From an uncultured Bacteroides sp. (lineage in GTDB: Bacteria; Bacteroidota; Bacteroidia; Cytophagales; Cyclobacteriaceae): a stretch of 64,000 nt of DNA. Under the pieces are notes generated by a model. That model ran no database searches and was not told the DNA's origin. It saw nothing but the letters and a program-made list of their open reading frames with translations. Positions within the stretch are counted from its first letter, which is position 1. Each line of letters begins with the position of its first letter. The stretch spans positions 62,001-126,000 of the forward strand of contig CABHOV010000073.1 of assembly GCA_902168185.1 (NCBI GenBank), in the 5' to 3' direction. Shown here piece by piece: positions 1 through 8,498 of the stretch. A program made the position numbers and the translations under genes.

Positions 1-164
1 GGTTGACTGACACCCGTGCCAGCCATGCCTTGATTATGCGTCAATGCATTCCCGTAAGGTTCGCCTATCCCGAACGTTGTGAAAGGTGAGCGTGCCTGGC
101 CCCGAACTTCTGCTGATGCAATGACAACAAGACACAGTAATAAAAACTTTTTAACGACTGACAT
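1..164 (-). CDS. Outer-membrane protein, N-terminal part (cut by window edge)
   Basis: The frame opens at an ATG at 164 and runs off the left edge, giving 54 residues. It starts with a clear signal peptide (MSVVKKFLLLCLVVIASAEV...), with cleavage expected around RGQA. The next stretch, SPFTTFGIGEPYGNALTHNQ, matches the start of a Bacteroidota outer-membrane protein (OmpP1/FadL-like or unnamed beta-barrel) that I recall being found beside coaX. The start codon lies inside the end of coaX (14-base overlap), so the two genes are translationally coupled and coaX is upstream. The product is exported; the barrel itself lies outside the window, so a specific function cannot be given. Confidence 0.75.
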   Translation of the reverse strand, partial: MSVVKKFLLLCLVVIASAEVRGQARSPFTTFGIGEPYGNALTHNQGMAGTGVSQ

Positions 165-867
165 TATATAATAAAATGCTGTTTAACCCGCTGAGAACCA
201 GTTCAGGGCTCGCAAATATGAACGCTTTAAGTTTGTTTTCAAAAAATCCTGTATCCCCTCCGCACAAAATCACCTTTAAACCGTCAAATTTCTCTGAATA
301 CTTGCGAATTATCCCATCTATTTCTTCTATCAAACCATGAATCACTCCGCTCTGCATACACGTTTCGGTACTGTTCCCTATCAATAAGGGATTCTCTGTT
401 ACAGAAACTAACGGCAAGCGCGCAGTGAACGTATGCATTGCCTGAAAACGCATCGTTAATCCTGGAGAAATACCGCCACCATGGTAGCGTCCTTCTTTGT
501 CCAGGAAATCATACGTGATGCACGTACCGGCATCAATCACCAGGCAGTTCGTTGCCTGAAAAAAATCTTGCGCTCCACAGACTCCCGCAATTCTGTCAAC
601 ACCCAATGTCTGTGGTGTAGCGTATAAATTCTTTACAGGTAAAGGCAATGTGTGATGAAGAATAAATTTATTCTTCGCGGTAGTCCATGACGCGATCGTC
701 TGAGCTTCCGTGTTCACTGAACTTACGATGCAATGATCGGCCGAAAAGTTTTGAAGGAAATCTTTCAATTGATTTTCTTCCCGGAAGACATGTTTATCAA
801 CCAGCGCACGCTGATTAAAAATCCCTACCTTGGCTGACGAGTTACCGTAATCGACAATTATATTCAT
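151..867 (-). CDS. coaX: Type III pantothenate kinase
   Basis: Phosphorylates pantothenate, the first step of coenzyme A synthesis, in the cytoplasm. The 238-residue protein is of usual length. It has the ASKHA phosphate-binding start (IVDYGNSSAKVGIF, residues 4-17), a central GVDRIAG segment, and the catalytic DAGTCITYD motif near residue 113. A late GGD (phosphate 2-like) region follows. Type III enzymes need a monovalent cation and are not inhibited by CoA; that is family knowledge. The gene is divergent from anmK across 111 bases holding a nested inverted repeat, and it overlaps the outer-membrane protein gene downstream by 14 bases. Confidence 0.93.
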   Translation of the reverse strand: MNIIVDYGNSSAKVGIFNQRALVDKHVFREENQLKDFLQNFSADHCIVSSVNTEAQTIASWTTAKNKFILHHTLPLPVKNLYATPQTLGVDRIAGVCGAQDFFQATNCLVIDAGTCITYDFLDKEGRYHGGGISPGLTMRFQAMHTFTARLPLVSVTENPLLIGNSTETCMQSGVIHGLIEEIDGIIRKYSEKFDGLKVILCGGDTGFFENKLKAFIFASPELVLSGLNSILLYNVSR

Positions 868-877
868 GGATCGTTTT

Positions 878-965
878 GTTATCCGCTAATTGTTTGTCGG
901 TTAAAGTCACTCGCATGCTTGCACACACACACACACAGTTAACAATTAATCCGTAAACGGATAAC
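878..965. repeat. Nested inverted repeat in the coaX/anmK divergent region
   Basis: Outer arms GTTATCCG (878-885) and CGGATAAC (958-965) are perfect reverse complements. So are the inner arms TAATTGTT (887-894) and AACAATTA (941-948). The right arm has nine extra bases between its two parts. The loop carries a CA dinucleotide run. The GTTATCCG/GATAAC vocabulary recurs at 48670-48733 and in front of prfC. It may be a dispersed repeat, or a hairpin serving as an operator or attenuator. Confidence 0.6.
922..937. repeat. (CA)8 dinucleotide microsatellite
   Basis: Sixteen bases of perfect CA repeat lie in the loop of the inverted repeat between coaX and anmK, about 41 bases before the anmK start. 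Tracts of this length can slip during replication and change promoter spacing. Whether that happens here is inference. Confidence 0.8.
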
Positions 966-978
966 GGCTCTCAAAAAT

Positions 979-2055
979 ATGGATTCAAAGAACAACTATA
1001 AAGTTATAGGCTTGATGTCAGGCACATCGCTCGATGGACTTGATATAGCGTATTGTAAATTCAGTAAAACCGAAAAGGGGTGGAAATATGATATTGAAAA
1101 AGCTGTAACCATAAAATATCCAGCTTCCTGGATTGATAAATTGTCGTCTGCACAAAATCTTTCTGGTGAAGAACTGATTTCACTGGATATAGCCTATGGT
1201 AAATTTTTAGGGAAGGCTTGTGCTGATTTTATCGCGAAGCATAAGTTGAAGTGTGATTTTATTGCATCGCATGGGCATACTATATTTCATCAACCTGCGC
1301 GTGGTTTCACCTTTCAGATCGGGAATGGACAGGCGTTGCATGCTGCGTGTGGTGTTCCCGTGGTATATGATTTCAGAAGCCTGGATGTAGTGCTGGGTGG
1401 TGAGGGCGCTCCGTTGGTTCCTGCAGGAGATAAATTTCTTTTTAGTGAGTATGATGTATGTCTGAACCTCGGAGGTATAGCAAACCTGTCGATGGATGTA
1501 AAAGGAAAGCGCATTGCATACGATGTATGCTTTATGAATATGGGACTGAATTACCTGGCATCGAAGGCAGGAAAAAAATATGATGCGCAAGGTGCCATGG
1601 CGGGTGAGGGGGAAGTCGATACTGCGTTGTGGAAAGCACTGGCAAAGGTATATACCGGTCTCCGGAAAAAACGGCCATCGCTTGGCCGGGAGATTTTTGA
1701 AAAGCAGATTAAGCCTTTGCTGGACAACGAAAAGATTTCGTTGAATGACAGGTTGCGCACCTTGACTGAATCAGCAGCTGCCGAAATTGCCAGCGTTGTG
1801 TTATCGACTAATGAAAACGCAAAAATATTTTGCACGGGAGGAGGAGCGTTTAACTCTTTCTTTATTTTGAGATTGCTCGAATTATGTGGCGATCATGCAA
1901 CGCTTATTATACCTGAAGATGATATTATCAAATTCAAAGAAGCATTGGTGTTTGCGTTTCTGGGTATACTTCGTGTACGAAATGAAGTTAACTGCTTAAG
2001 CAGTGTTACACATGCGTCCAGAAATAGTTCTTCGGGTTTAGTGGTTGGTTTTTAA
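979..2055 (+). CDS. anmK: Anhydro-N-acetylmuramic acid kinase
   Basis: Cleaves the 1,6-anhydro ring of anhydroMurNAc and phosphorylates it to MurNAc-6-phosphate, a peptidoglycan-recycling step in the cytoplasm. The 358-residue protein has the diagnostic N-terminal GLMSGTSLDGLDIAY (residues 11-25) and SHGHTIFHQP, and the sugar-site LNLGGIANLS near residue 162. It also has a C-terminal phosphate-binding CTGGGAFN. The length is close to the family's usual 360-390. The only ATG in a fitting position is at 979. It is divergent from coaX; the dehydrogenase gene follows 46 bases downstream on the same strand. An MltF-like transglycosylase that could supply anhydro-muropeptides lies at the other end of the window. 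Confidence 0.95.
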   Translation: MDSKNNYKVIGLMSGTSLDGLDIAYCKFSKTEKGWKYDIEKAVTIKYPASWIDKLSSAQNLSGEELISLDIAYGKFLGKACADFIAKHKLKCDFIASHGHTIFHQPARGFTFQIGNGQALHAACGVPVVYDFRSLDVVLGGEGAPLVPAGDKFLFSEYDVCLNLGGIANLSMDVKGKRIAYDVCFMNMGLNYLASKAGKKYDAQGAMAGEGEVDTALWKALAKVYTGLRKKRPSLGREIFEKQIKPLLDNEKISLNDRLRTLTESAAAEIASVVLSTNENAKIFCTGGGAFNSFFILRLLELCGDHATLIIPEDDIIKFKEALVFAFLGILRVRNEVNCLSSVTHASRNSSSGLVVGF

Positions 2056-2101
2056 TTTTTATTATTCTTGCAGCCCCGATCACTATATATATAATTTTTG
2101 C

Positions 2102-3328
2102 ATGAAAGAGCTTCTACATAAGTTTGAAAACAAGCGTCCCGAAATTGTATTTGAATGGAAAGATAGCGAGACCGAAGCGGAAGGTTGGGTTGTCATAAAT
2201 TCCTTGCGCGGTGGTGCTGCAGGCGGAGGAACGCGCATGCGTAAAGGACTTGATAAACGTGAAGTTGAATCCCTTGCTAAAACCATGGAGGTAAAGTTTA
2301 CAGTGTCGGGGCCTCCTATAGGTGGAGCAAAGTCGGGGATTAATTTTGATCCAGCAGATCCGCGCAAGCAGGGTGTGCTTCAACGTTGGTATACAGCTGT
2401 AATGCCATTGTTGAAATATTACTATGGTACCGGTGGTGATCTGAATGTAGATGAAATTCATGAAGTGATTCCAATTACAGAAGATGTTGGTATATGGCAC
2501 CCGCAGGAAGGTGTATTCACAGGACACTATAAACCTACTGAAGCACAAAAAGTAAATCGTATAGGACAGCTTCGTCAAGGCGTTGTTAAAGTAATTGAAG
2601 ACGAGCAATTCTCTCCATCCCTGAAAAAGAAATATACAGTTGCCGATATGTGTACAGGCTACGGTGTAGCACAAGCTGTAAAACATTACTATGAATTGTG
2701 GGGAGGAAATATAGCGGGTAAGCGTGCTGTTGTACAAGGTTGGGGAAATGTAGGAGCCGCTGCCGGATTTTATTTGTCACAACTTGGTGTAAAGATCGTG
2801 GGTGTGATAAGTCACGATGGAGGTGTAATCAACCAGAGCGGGTTTACGCAAGATGAGATCACACAATTGGTTGTGAATCGCCAGGGTAATAAATTAATTG
2901 CCCCAGAGATACTTTCCTTTGATACGGTGAACCAGAAAATATGGGATTTGGATTTTGAGATCTTTATACCTGCTGCTGCTTCACGATTAATTACCAAGGA
3001 ACAGGTTGACAGAATGTCTTCTTCATTGGAAGTTATATCCAGCGGGGCCAATGTGCCGTTTGCCGATCCGGAAATATTCTTTGGCTCAACCGGCCTGCAT
3101 GCAGATCAGAAGTTTTCTGTCATTCCTGATTTTATAGCGAACTGCGGAATGGCCCGTGTGTTTGCATACTTTATGGAGAATGAAGTAAAGATGGATGATG
3201 CGTCTATTTTTGAAGATATATCTCAGACTATACGGAAGGCACTCGCAAGAACGCATAGCGTAAATAGTCAAAAGACTGGTATAGCACGCGCTTCGTTTGA
3301 AACGGCCTTAAAAGAACTTGTAAAATAG
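2102..3328 (+). CDS. Glu/Leu/Phe/Val dehydrogenase family protein
   Basis: NAD(P)-dependent oxidative deamination of an amino acid. Residue specificity cannot be read from the sequence, though glutamate dehydrogenase is the usual annotation. The catalytic-lysine segment PPIGGAKSGI is near residue 73, and a Rossmann-type GWGNVG lies near 213-218. The frame extends upstream to 2045, but the first 19 residues (MVFNFYYSC...) look non-coding and overlap the end of anmK. I therefore take the ATG at 2102, which gives 408 residues starting MKELLHKF. The region after the Rossmann motif (IPAAASRLIT, SGANVPF) is typical of the family. It converges with the CNNM gene, with only 29 bases between. Confidence 0.88.
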   Translation: MKELLHKFENKRPEIVFEWKDSETEAEGWVVINSLRGGAAGGGTRMRKGLDKREVESLAKTMEVKFTVSGPPIGGAKSGINFDPADPRKQGVLQRWYTAVMPLLKYYYGTGGDLNVDEIHEVIPITEDVGIWHPQEGVFTGHYKPTEAQKVNRIGQLRQGVVKVIEDEQFSPSLKKKYTVADMCTGYGVAQAVKHYYELWGGNIAGKRAVVQGWGNVGAAAGFYLSQLGVKIVGVISHDGGVINQSGFTQDEITQLVVNRQGNKLIAPEILSFDTVNQKIWDLDFEIFIPAAASRLITKEQVDRMSSSLEVISSGANVPFADPEIFFGSTGLHADQKFSVIPDFIANCGMARVFAYFMENEVKMDDASIFEDISQTIRKALARTHSVNSQKTGIARASFETALKELVK

Positions 3329-3357
3329 TTGTTGAGGTATATGTTTGAGGACAATCG

Positions 3358-4665
3358 CTAATCGACTGCAGTATTGTCTTCATCCGGAAGCAACTTGAGA
3401 TCTACTAACTCAGGGAGTGTTTGATTCATTTTGATGATACGGATCTCATACCCTCCAAGATTAAACTCAGCGCCTTCACGCATTTCAAGTGGTTTGTGAA
3501 GCAAGAGTAAACCTGCCAGCGTATCGTATTCTTCTGATTCAGGGAAAGGCTTGTCGAGCTCTTTATTGATATCATGAATCGAGGAGGTAGCGATGACGTG
3601 ATATGTATCTTCCGTCTGTGTTACGATCTGTGCTTCATGATCGTGTTCATCCTGAATTTCACCAACGAGTTCTTCGAGTATATCTTCAAGCGTAACGATT
3701 CCTATTGTTCCTCCGTACTCACTGATCACGATAGCTATCTGTACTTTCTTTTTTTGAAAATCGCGAAGCAGATGATCGATAGCTTTATTTTCGGTAACAA
3801 AATATGGTGGAGAGATAATCTCACTCAGTGTTTTATTAGTCTTGTTGATATAGTGATGTACTATATCTTTCGAGTGCACAACACCTTTGATCTCGTCCAG
3901 ATTATTTTCATATACCGGGTAACGGGAGTATCCCTCTTTCATTACCAGCTGTATAGCATTATCGAGCGAAGCGGTTACATTGATGCCGGAAATTTTTATT
4001 CTAGGCACCATCACTTGCTTTACGATACGATCATCGAAGTCAAATACATTTTGAATAAGCTCGCGCTCATTACTTTCAATCGCTCCACCTTCTTCACTTT
4101 CAGCAATGATCAATTTCAATTCCTCTTCGGAGTGAATTTCTTCATGTTCGCCCACAGGTTTTATTCCCAACAACTTGAGGATAAAGTTTGCAAACCCATT
4201 TAATAAGGAAATGAAAGGTTTAAAAACGAAGTGAAAAATCTGCAGTGGAACAGAAACGGTTAATGTAGTAGGGGTAGGATAGCGGATCGCAATAGACTTC
4301 GGTGCAAGTTCACCAAAAACAATGTGAAGGATCGTTAACGTAGCAAACGCGACAGGTACTGCTATACGATGTGCCAATGCTTCTGTTATAGTAAAGCCGA
4401 GACCATGAATAACACTCAGTATAATTTGAGAGACTACATCTTCACCCACCCAACCAAGTCCGAGACTGGCAAGTGTGATACCAAGTTGAGTAGCTGCGAG
4501 GTATCCATCCAGGTTATCAATAATTTTTTGCGCTGCTCTTTTGCGAGCGTTGCCTTCTTGCAAAGCAATTTGAGATGACCGGACTTTCACGATGGCAAAT
4601 TCTGCTGCCACGAAAAAGCCATTCAGAAAAACCAGAAATAGAGTTAGAAAAATATCGAAAACCAT
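3358..4665 (-). CDS. CNNM/CorC-type hemolysin-family membrane protein (DUF21-CBS-CorC_HlyC)
   Basis: A 435-residue inner-membrane protein with three parts. Residues about 1-190 form a DUF21 transmembrane domain (opening FLTLFLVFLNGFFVAAEFAI). Residues about 210-330 hold a CBS pair (VMVPRIKISGI, EIKGVVHSKDIV). Residues about 345-430 are a CorC_HlyC domain. Family members are linked to magnesium/cobalt efflux or magnesium homeostasis; the hemolysin label is historical. Some Bacteroidota GldE proteins share this architecture, but there is no gldD neighbour here, so I do not assign that name. A TAACTTTG promoter element lies 24 bases upstream. Confidence 0.87.
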   Translation of the reverse strand: MVFDIFLTLFLVFLNGFFVAAEFAIVKVRSSQIALQEGNARKRAAQKIIDNLDGYLAATQLGITLASLGLGWVGEDVVSQIILSVIHGLGFTITEALAHRIAVPVAFATLTILHIVFGELAPKSIAIRYPTPTTLTVSVPLQIFHFVFKPFISLLNGFANFILKLLGIKPVGEHEEIHSEEELKLIIAESEEGGAIESNERELIQNVFDFDDRIVKQVMVPRIKISGINVTASLDNAIQLVMKEGYSRYPVYENNLDEIKGVVHSKDIVHHYINKTNKTLSEIISPPYFVTENKAIDHLLRDFQKKKVQIAIVISEYGGTIGIVTLEDILEELVGEIQDEHDHEAQIVTQTEDTYHVIATSSIHDINKELDKPFPESEEYDTLAGLLLLHKPLEMREGAEFNLGGYEIRIIKMNQTLPELVDLKLLPDEDNTAVD

Positions 4666-4688
4666 TTAACGCAGTGCTGCTAAAAACC

Positions 4689-4696
4689 CAAAGTTA
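4689..4696 (-). promoter_or_regulatory. Bacteroidota -7 element for the CNNM gene
   Basis: On the minus strand this reads TAACTTTG, a perfect TAnnTTTG, 24 bases before the start codon. I see no TTG at the preferred distance upstream, so only the -7 half is convincing. Confidence 0.5.
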
Positions 4697-4813
4697 ACGG
4701 ATTGCGCAATTTCTATCTGAACTATTTTAAAAACTTCGAATTTTGAACGCTAAAGCGGTTTTTTTCACGAACAACGATGTGAAAGAGGACTTGAGTAAGG
4801 AATTTAATAAGAA

Positions 4814-4846
4814 CCCTGCCCTTTACTCATAACGGTAAGGGCAGGG
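4814..4846 (-). terminator. Hairpin terminator after lysC
   Basis: Arms CCCTGCCCTT(T)AC and GTAAGGGCAGGG pair with one bulge around an eight-base loop. It lies 13 bases past the lysC stop. On the minus strand it is followed by an AT-rich stretch (TTCTTATTAAA) rather than a clean U-run. Confidence 0.7.
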
Positions 4847-4858
4847 AATATTTATTGG

Positions 4859-6181
4859 CTATTTAAGCCCGAAGAGACCTTCATTTAAAAGATTGAGTGC
4901 TTTGTCTTTGTATTGTTTGTGTACCAACACCGTTACGTTATTCGGACTGCCTCCGCTGCATATCATGCGCAATGGAATTTCCGCCAGTGCATCAAAGATT
5001 TTGTTAAGCATTCCTTTTTGTTCAGTGATCTTGTTTCCAACAATACAAATGATCGCCTGGTCTTTATCTACTTCAATGTTCCCGAATTTTTTCAACTCAT
5101 TCTCGATAGAAGTGAGATGCGTGTTGTTATCGATGGTTAATGATACAGCAACTTCTGAAGTTGTTACCATATCGATAGAGGTCTTATGATTTTCGAACAC
5201 CTCAAATACTCTGCGTAGAAAACCATACGCCATCAGCATACGTGATGACTTTATATTTATAGCCGTGATGCCATCTTTTGCAGCGATTGCTTTGAATGAA
5301 CCTTCAGTTCCTTTACTGGTAATGATTGTGCCGAAAGCTTTTTCATCCATTGTGTTTTTCAGGCGCACCGGTACATTATACTTCTGGGCAGGAACAATCG
5401 TAGAAGGGTGAAGGATCTTCGCTCCGAAGTATGCAAGCTCGGAAGCTTCATCGAAGGTAAGCTCAGATATAGGGATAGTCTTCTTAACGATGCGCGGATC
5501 GTTATTGTGCATGCCATCTATATCTGTCCAGATCTGAATTTCTTCAGCGCGTATAGCCGAACCGATAAGTGAAGCGGTATAGTCACTGCCACCACGTTTC
5601 AGGTTATCAATTTCATTCCGGTGGTTGCGACATATATAGCCTTGCGTGATAATTACCTCTATGTTGTTCAGTGAACTCAACAAAGGCTTGAGGCGCTCGG
5701 ATATCTTTTCTAATTCAGGCTCTTCGTTTTCATCGATCGACATGAAGTAAAGGGCCGGCAGTAAACGTGCACTGATCTTGCGTTCCTGTACATGTTGATA
5801 GAATAATTCTGTTGAGATCAATTCGCCTTGGGCCAATAACTCGCGATAACTCTTATTATCGAACTGACCCGCAGCCAGCAATCTTATGAAAATAAAATAA
5901 CGGCTTACAATCTCCTGTCCAATGGCGAGGAACGCTTCACTTCCATATAATTCTTTAATGAAAGCTTCGTAATGTTTTTCCAGGTCTACAATTACTTCTT
6001 CGGCTTTAGCCTTTTGTCCGGCCAGCAAATGTTCACCGATAGAAACCAATGCATTGGTTGTACCAGATAATGCAGAAAGAACAACAATCTTTTTACCGGG
6101 CGTACTTAATACAAGCTCGGCAATTTTTTTCATGCGTTCAGGCTTTCCTACTGAGGTGCCTCCGAATTTCATTATAAGCAT
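4859..6181 (-). CDS. lysC: Aspartate kinase, monofunctional
   Basis: Phosphorylates aspartate, the entry to lysine, threonine, methionine and diaminopimelate synthesis. The 440-residue protein has the amino-acid-kinase signature KFGGTSVG at residues 5-12. Further motifs are VVLSALSGTTNAL, the aspartate-binding RGGSDYTASLIG near 200, and FGAKILHP. Tandem ACT domains (about 300-440) should give feedback control. It is a single-function enzyme without a homoserine dehydrogenase domain. ATGs at 6181 and 6172 are both possible starts. A TATATTTG promoter element sits at 6205-6212, so the leader is only about 20 bases, too short for a lysine riboswitch. Confidence 0.93.
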   Translation of the reverse strand: MLIMKFGGTSVGKPERMKKIAELVLSTPGKKIVVLSALSGTTNALVSIGEHLLAGQKAKAEEVIVDLEKHYEAFIKELYGSEAFLAIGQEIVSRYFIFIRLLAAGQFDNKSYRELLAQGELISTELFYQHVQERKISARLLPALYFMSIDENEEPELEKISERLKPLLSSLNNIEVIITQGYICRNHRNEIDNLKRGGSDYTASLIGSAIRAEEIQIWTDIDGMHNNDPRIVKKTIPISELTFDEASELAYFGAKILHPSTIVPAQKYNVPVRLKNTMDEKAFGTIITSKGTEGSFKAIAAKDGITAINIKSSRMLMAYGFLRRVFEVFENHKTSIDMVTTSEVAVSLTIDNNTHLTSIENELKKFGNIEVDKDQAIICIVGNKITEQKGMLNKIFDALAEIPLRMICSGGSPNNVTVLVHKQYKDKALNLLNEGLFGLK

Positions 6182-6204
6182 AAGCGATGCGTTTTTAAAG
6201 CGGG

Positions 6205-6212
6205 CAAATATA
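6205..6212 (-). promoter_or_regulatory. Bacteroidota -7 element for lysC
   Basis: TATATTTG on the minus strand, followed by GCCCGC, lies 23 bases before the lysC start. There is no clear TTG at the ideal distance upstream. Confidence 0.5.
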
Positions 6213-6309
6213 TAAAGCGATTAAAAATAATCAGCGATAACATCTCAACCTTTTACAAACAAATGCTTCTTTTTCAGGGGATTGCAAACTAATGTTAGTA
6301 GATCAGCGC

Positions 6310-6333
6310 ACGGATCATTGGTGTTTGATCCGT
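6310..6333. repeat. Perfect 8-bp hairpin between dnaK terminator and lysC promoter
   Basis: Arms ACGGATCA (6310-6317) and TGATCCGT (6326-6333) flank an eight-base loop. There is no U-run on either side. It lies upstream of the lysC promoter element and beyond the dnaK terminator, so it is neither a lysC leader structure nor the main dnaK terminator. It may be an operator or a remnant of a dispersed repeat. Confidence 0.5.
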
Positions 6334-6364
6334 CTATGCCTTATGTTCTGGATATATAGTATAT

Positions 6365-6400
6365 AAAAAAAGAAAACCCTCTGGAGAACCAGAGGGTTTT
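6365..6400 (-). terminator. Intrinsic terminator of dnaK
   Basis: The perfect 12-bp stem AAAACCCTCTGG / CCAGAGGGTTTT has a four-base loop and on the minus strand is followed by a T-rich run. It lies 26 bases after the dnaK stop. This is a textbook Rho-independent terminator. Confidence 0.9.
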
Positions 6401-6426
6401 AAATCTATCATGATAATGAATAACAA

Positions 6427-8349
6427 TTATTTCTTGTCGTTCACTTCTTCGTACTCAACATCCGATACATTGTTGGAAGCACCACCGCCTGCATTTGCTT
6501 CAGCACCAGGGGCACCTGCGCCAGCTCCATCAGGAGCGCCACCGGTTGCCTGATACATTTCAGATGCGGCAGCCTGCCATGCAGCGTTCAATGTAGCAAG
6601 TGCTGTTTCGATACCTGCGAGGTCTTGTGCCTGATGTGCTTTCTTCAGATTTTCAAGCGCTCCGGTAATCGCAGTCTTGTTGCCTTCAGAAAGTTTATCA
6701 CCATATTCTTTCAGTTGCTTTTCAGTCTGGAAGATTAATGAATCGGCCTGATTTATTTTCTCAGCACGTTCTTTTACTTTCTTATCGGAATCAGCATTCG
6801 CTTGTGCTTCCTGCTTCATCTTTTGGATTTCAGCATCGGTTAAGCCGGAGGATGCTTCAATGCGAATCTTCTGTTCTTTACCTGTGCCTTTATCTTTTGC
6901 CGATACGTGAAGTATACCGTTCGCATCTATATCGAAGGTTACTTCAACCTGAGGTATACCACGTGGTGCTGGTGGAATTCCATCCAGGTGGAAGCGACCG
7001 ATGGTACGGTTATCTTTCGCCATTGGACGTTCACCTTGCAATACGTGTATCTCCACAGATGGCTGATTGTCGGCAGCAGTAGAGAATGTCTCTGATTTCT
7101 TTGAAGGTATAGTAGTATTCGATTCGATCAGTTTGGTCATTACACCACCCAATGTTTCGATACCCAGTGACAAAGGTGTTACATCTAACAAGAGTACATC
7201 TTTCACTTCACCAGTTAATACACCACCCTGTATCGCTGCACCTACTGCAACAACTTCATCCGGGTTTACACCTTTCGAAGGCTTCTTGCCGAAGAACTTT
7301 TCAACTTCTTCAACGATACGAGGTATACGTGTTGAACCTCCTACCAGAATTACTTCATCAATTTCAGATACAGAAACACCTGCATCTTCAACCGCCTTGC
7401 GACAAGGTTCCAATGTTCTGCGAACCAGGTCATCAACCAGTTGTTCAAACTTCGCGCGAGTTAATTTTTTAACAAGGTGTTTTGGTACACCGTCTACAGA
7501 AGTTACGTATGGCAAGTTTACTTCTGTTTCCATAGAGCTTGACAATTCGATCTTAGCTTTTTCAGCAGCTTCTTTCAAACGCTGAAGAGCCATAGGATCT
7601 TTACGCAGATCAACACCTTCTTCTTTGTTGAACTCGTCTGCAAGCCAGTTCATAACTCTGATGTCAAAGTCATCACCGCCAAGGTGTACATCACCATTGG
7701 TAGATTTAACTTCGAATACACCATCGCCTAATTCAAGAACAGAAATATCAAATGTACCACCACCTAAGTCGTACACTGCGATTTTCATGTCGCTGTTCTT
7801 TTTATCAAGACCGTAAGCCAACGCAGCAGCAGTAGGTTCGTTGATAATACGCTTCACATCAAGACCTGCAATTTGTCCTGCTTCTTTCGTAGCCTGACGT
7901 TCAGCATCGTTGAAGTAAGCGGGTACTGTAATAACAGCTTCTGATACCGTTGTGCCCAGGTAATCTTCAGCAGTGCTCTTCATTTTCTGAAGGATCATAG
8001 CAGAAATTTCCTGAGGGGTATATAAACGATCACCAATACGAACACGTACGGTATTGTTGTTTCCGGATTCAGCCTGGTAAGACACCATTTTCTTTTCATC
8101 CGAAACTTCATCAAACTTTTTACCCATAAAGCGTTTGATGGATTGTACTGTATTCTTTGGATTGGTAATGGCTTGACGCTTGGCAGGATCTCCTACTTTG
8201 CGCTCACCTTTTCCATTGTCAAGAAAGGCAACGATGGAAGGCGTTGTTCTGCGGCCTTCGCTATTTGCAATCACCACCGGCTCGTTACCTTCCATTACGG
8301 CTACACACGAGTTGGTAGTTCCTAAGTCTATTCCAATAATTTTTCCCAT
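6427..8349 (-). CDS. dnaK: Molecular chaperone DnaK (Hsp70)
   Basis: ATP-driven folding chaperone working with DnaJ and GrpE, both encoded about 14 kb away. The 640-residue protein starts [18 protein letters not shown]. It carries the phosphate motif [13 protein letters not shown] and the adenosine motif VGGSTRIP, then the substrate-binding domain from about 390. The tail is Gly/Ala-rich and ends in the DVEYEEV type characteristic of bacterial DnaK. No hrcA, grpE or dnaJ lies beside it. Upstream there is no TAnnTTTG promoter; instead a TGACA-N3-TGACA motif lies about 90-100 bases before the start, related to one in front of grpE. A strong terminator follows the gene. Confidence 0.98.
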   Translation of the reverse strand: MGKIIGIDLGTTNSCVAVMEGNEPVVIANSEGRRTTPSIVAFLDNGKGERKVGDPAKRQAITNPKNTVQSIKRFMGKKFDEVSDEKKMVSYQAESGNNNTVRVRIGDRLYTPQEISAMILQKMKSTAEDYLGTTVSEAVITVPAYFNDAERQATKEAGQIAGLDVKRIINEPTAAALAYGLDKKNSDMKIAVYDLGGGTFDISVLELGDGVFEVKSTNGDVHLGGDDFDIRVMNWLADEFNKEEGVDLRKDPMALQRLKEAAEKAKIELSSSMETEVNLPYVTSVDGVPKHLVKKLTRAKFEQLVDDLVRRTLEPCRKAVEDAGVSVSEIDEVILVGGSTRIPRIVEEVEKFFGKKPSKGVNPDEVVAVGAAIQGGVLTGEVKDVLLLDVTPLSLGIETLGGVMTKLIESNTTIPSKKSETFSTAADNQPSVEIHVLQGERPMAKDNRTIGRFHLDGIPPAPRGIPQVEVTFDIDANGILHVSAKDKGTGKEQKIRIEASSGLTDAEIQKMKQEAQANADSDKKVKERAEKINQADSLIFQTEKQLKEYGDKLSEGNKTAITGALENLKKAHQAQDLAGIETALATLNAAWQAAASEMYQATGGAPDGAGAGAPGAEANAGGGASNNVSDVEYEEVNDKK

Positions 8350-8438
8350 AATATTTTTCGGTGTTTTAGTTTCAGCTTTCTTCTTCGATAAACCCGATCT
8401 TCAATGGTTATGCCAATGAGTTTTTTAATGAAAAAATA

Positions 8439-8451
8439 TGACACATTGACA
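8439..8451 (-). promoter_or_regulatory. TGACA-N3-TGACA motif upstream of dnaK
   Basis: The plus strand reads TGACACATTGACA (minus strand TGTCAATGTGTCA), two direct TGACA units eight bases apart, 90-102 bases before dnaK. A similar TGTCA-N3-TGGCA lies 66-78 bases before grpE. I infer a shared heat-shock promoter or operator. CIRCE (the HrcA operator) and HAIR (the HspR operator) are both absent. Confidence 0.45.
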
Positions 8452-8498
8452 TAATTATTCTGTCGTATACTTTAATTGCAGTCGCCTGATGCTCTTTA

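Noticed and set aside
2045-2101. Longer N-terminus for the dehydrogenase
   Set aside because: The added residues are aromatic-rich, overlap anmK and do not resemble the family start.
2114-2737. 207-residue open frame antisense to the dehydrogenase gene
   Set aside because: Rich in Tyr, Cys, Phe and Ile as expected from reading a coding strand backwards; no domain.
6182-6426. Possible lysine riboswitch or attenuator before lysC
   Set aside because: A perfect -7 element at 6205-6212 leaves a leader of about 20 bases, and the hairpin at 6310-6333 lies upstream of it.
7067-7585. Long open frame antisense to dnaK (172 residues)
   Set aside because: Ser/Thr/Pro-rich shadow of a strongly conserved gene; no start signal, no recognisable domain.
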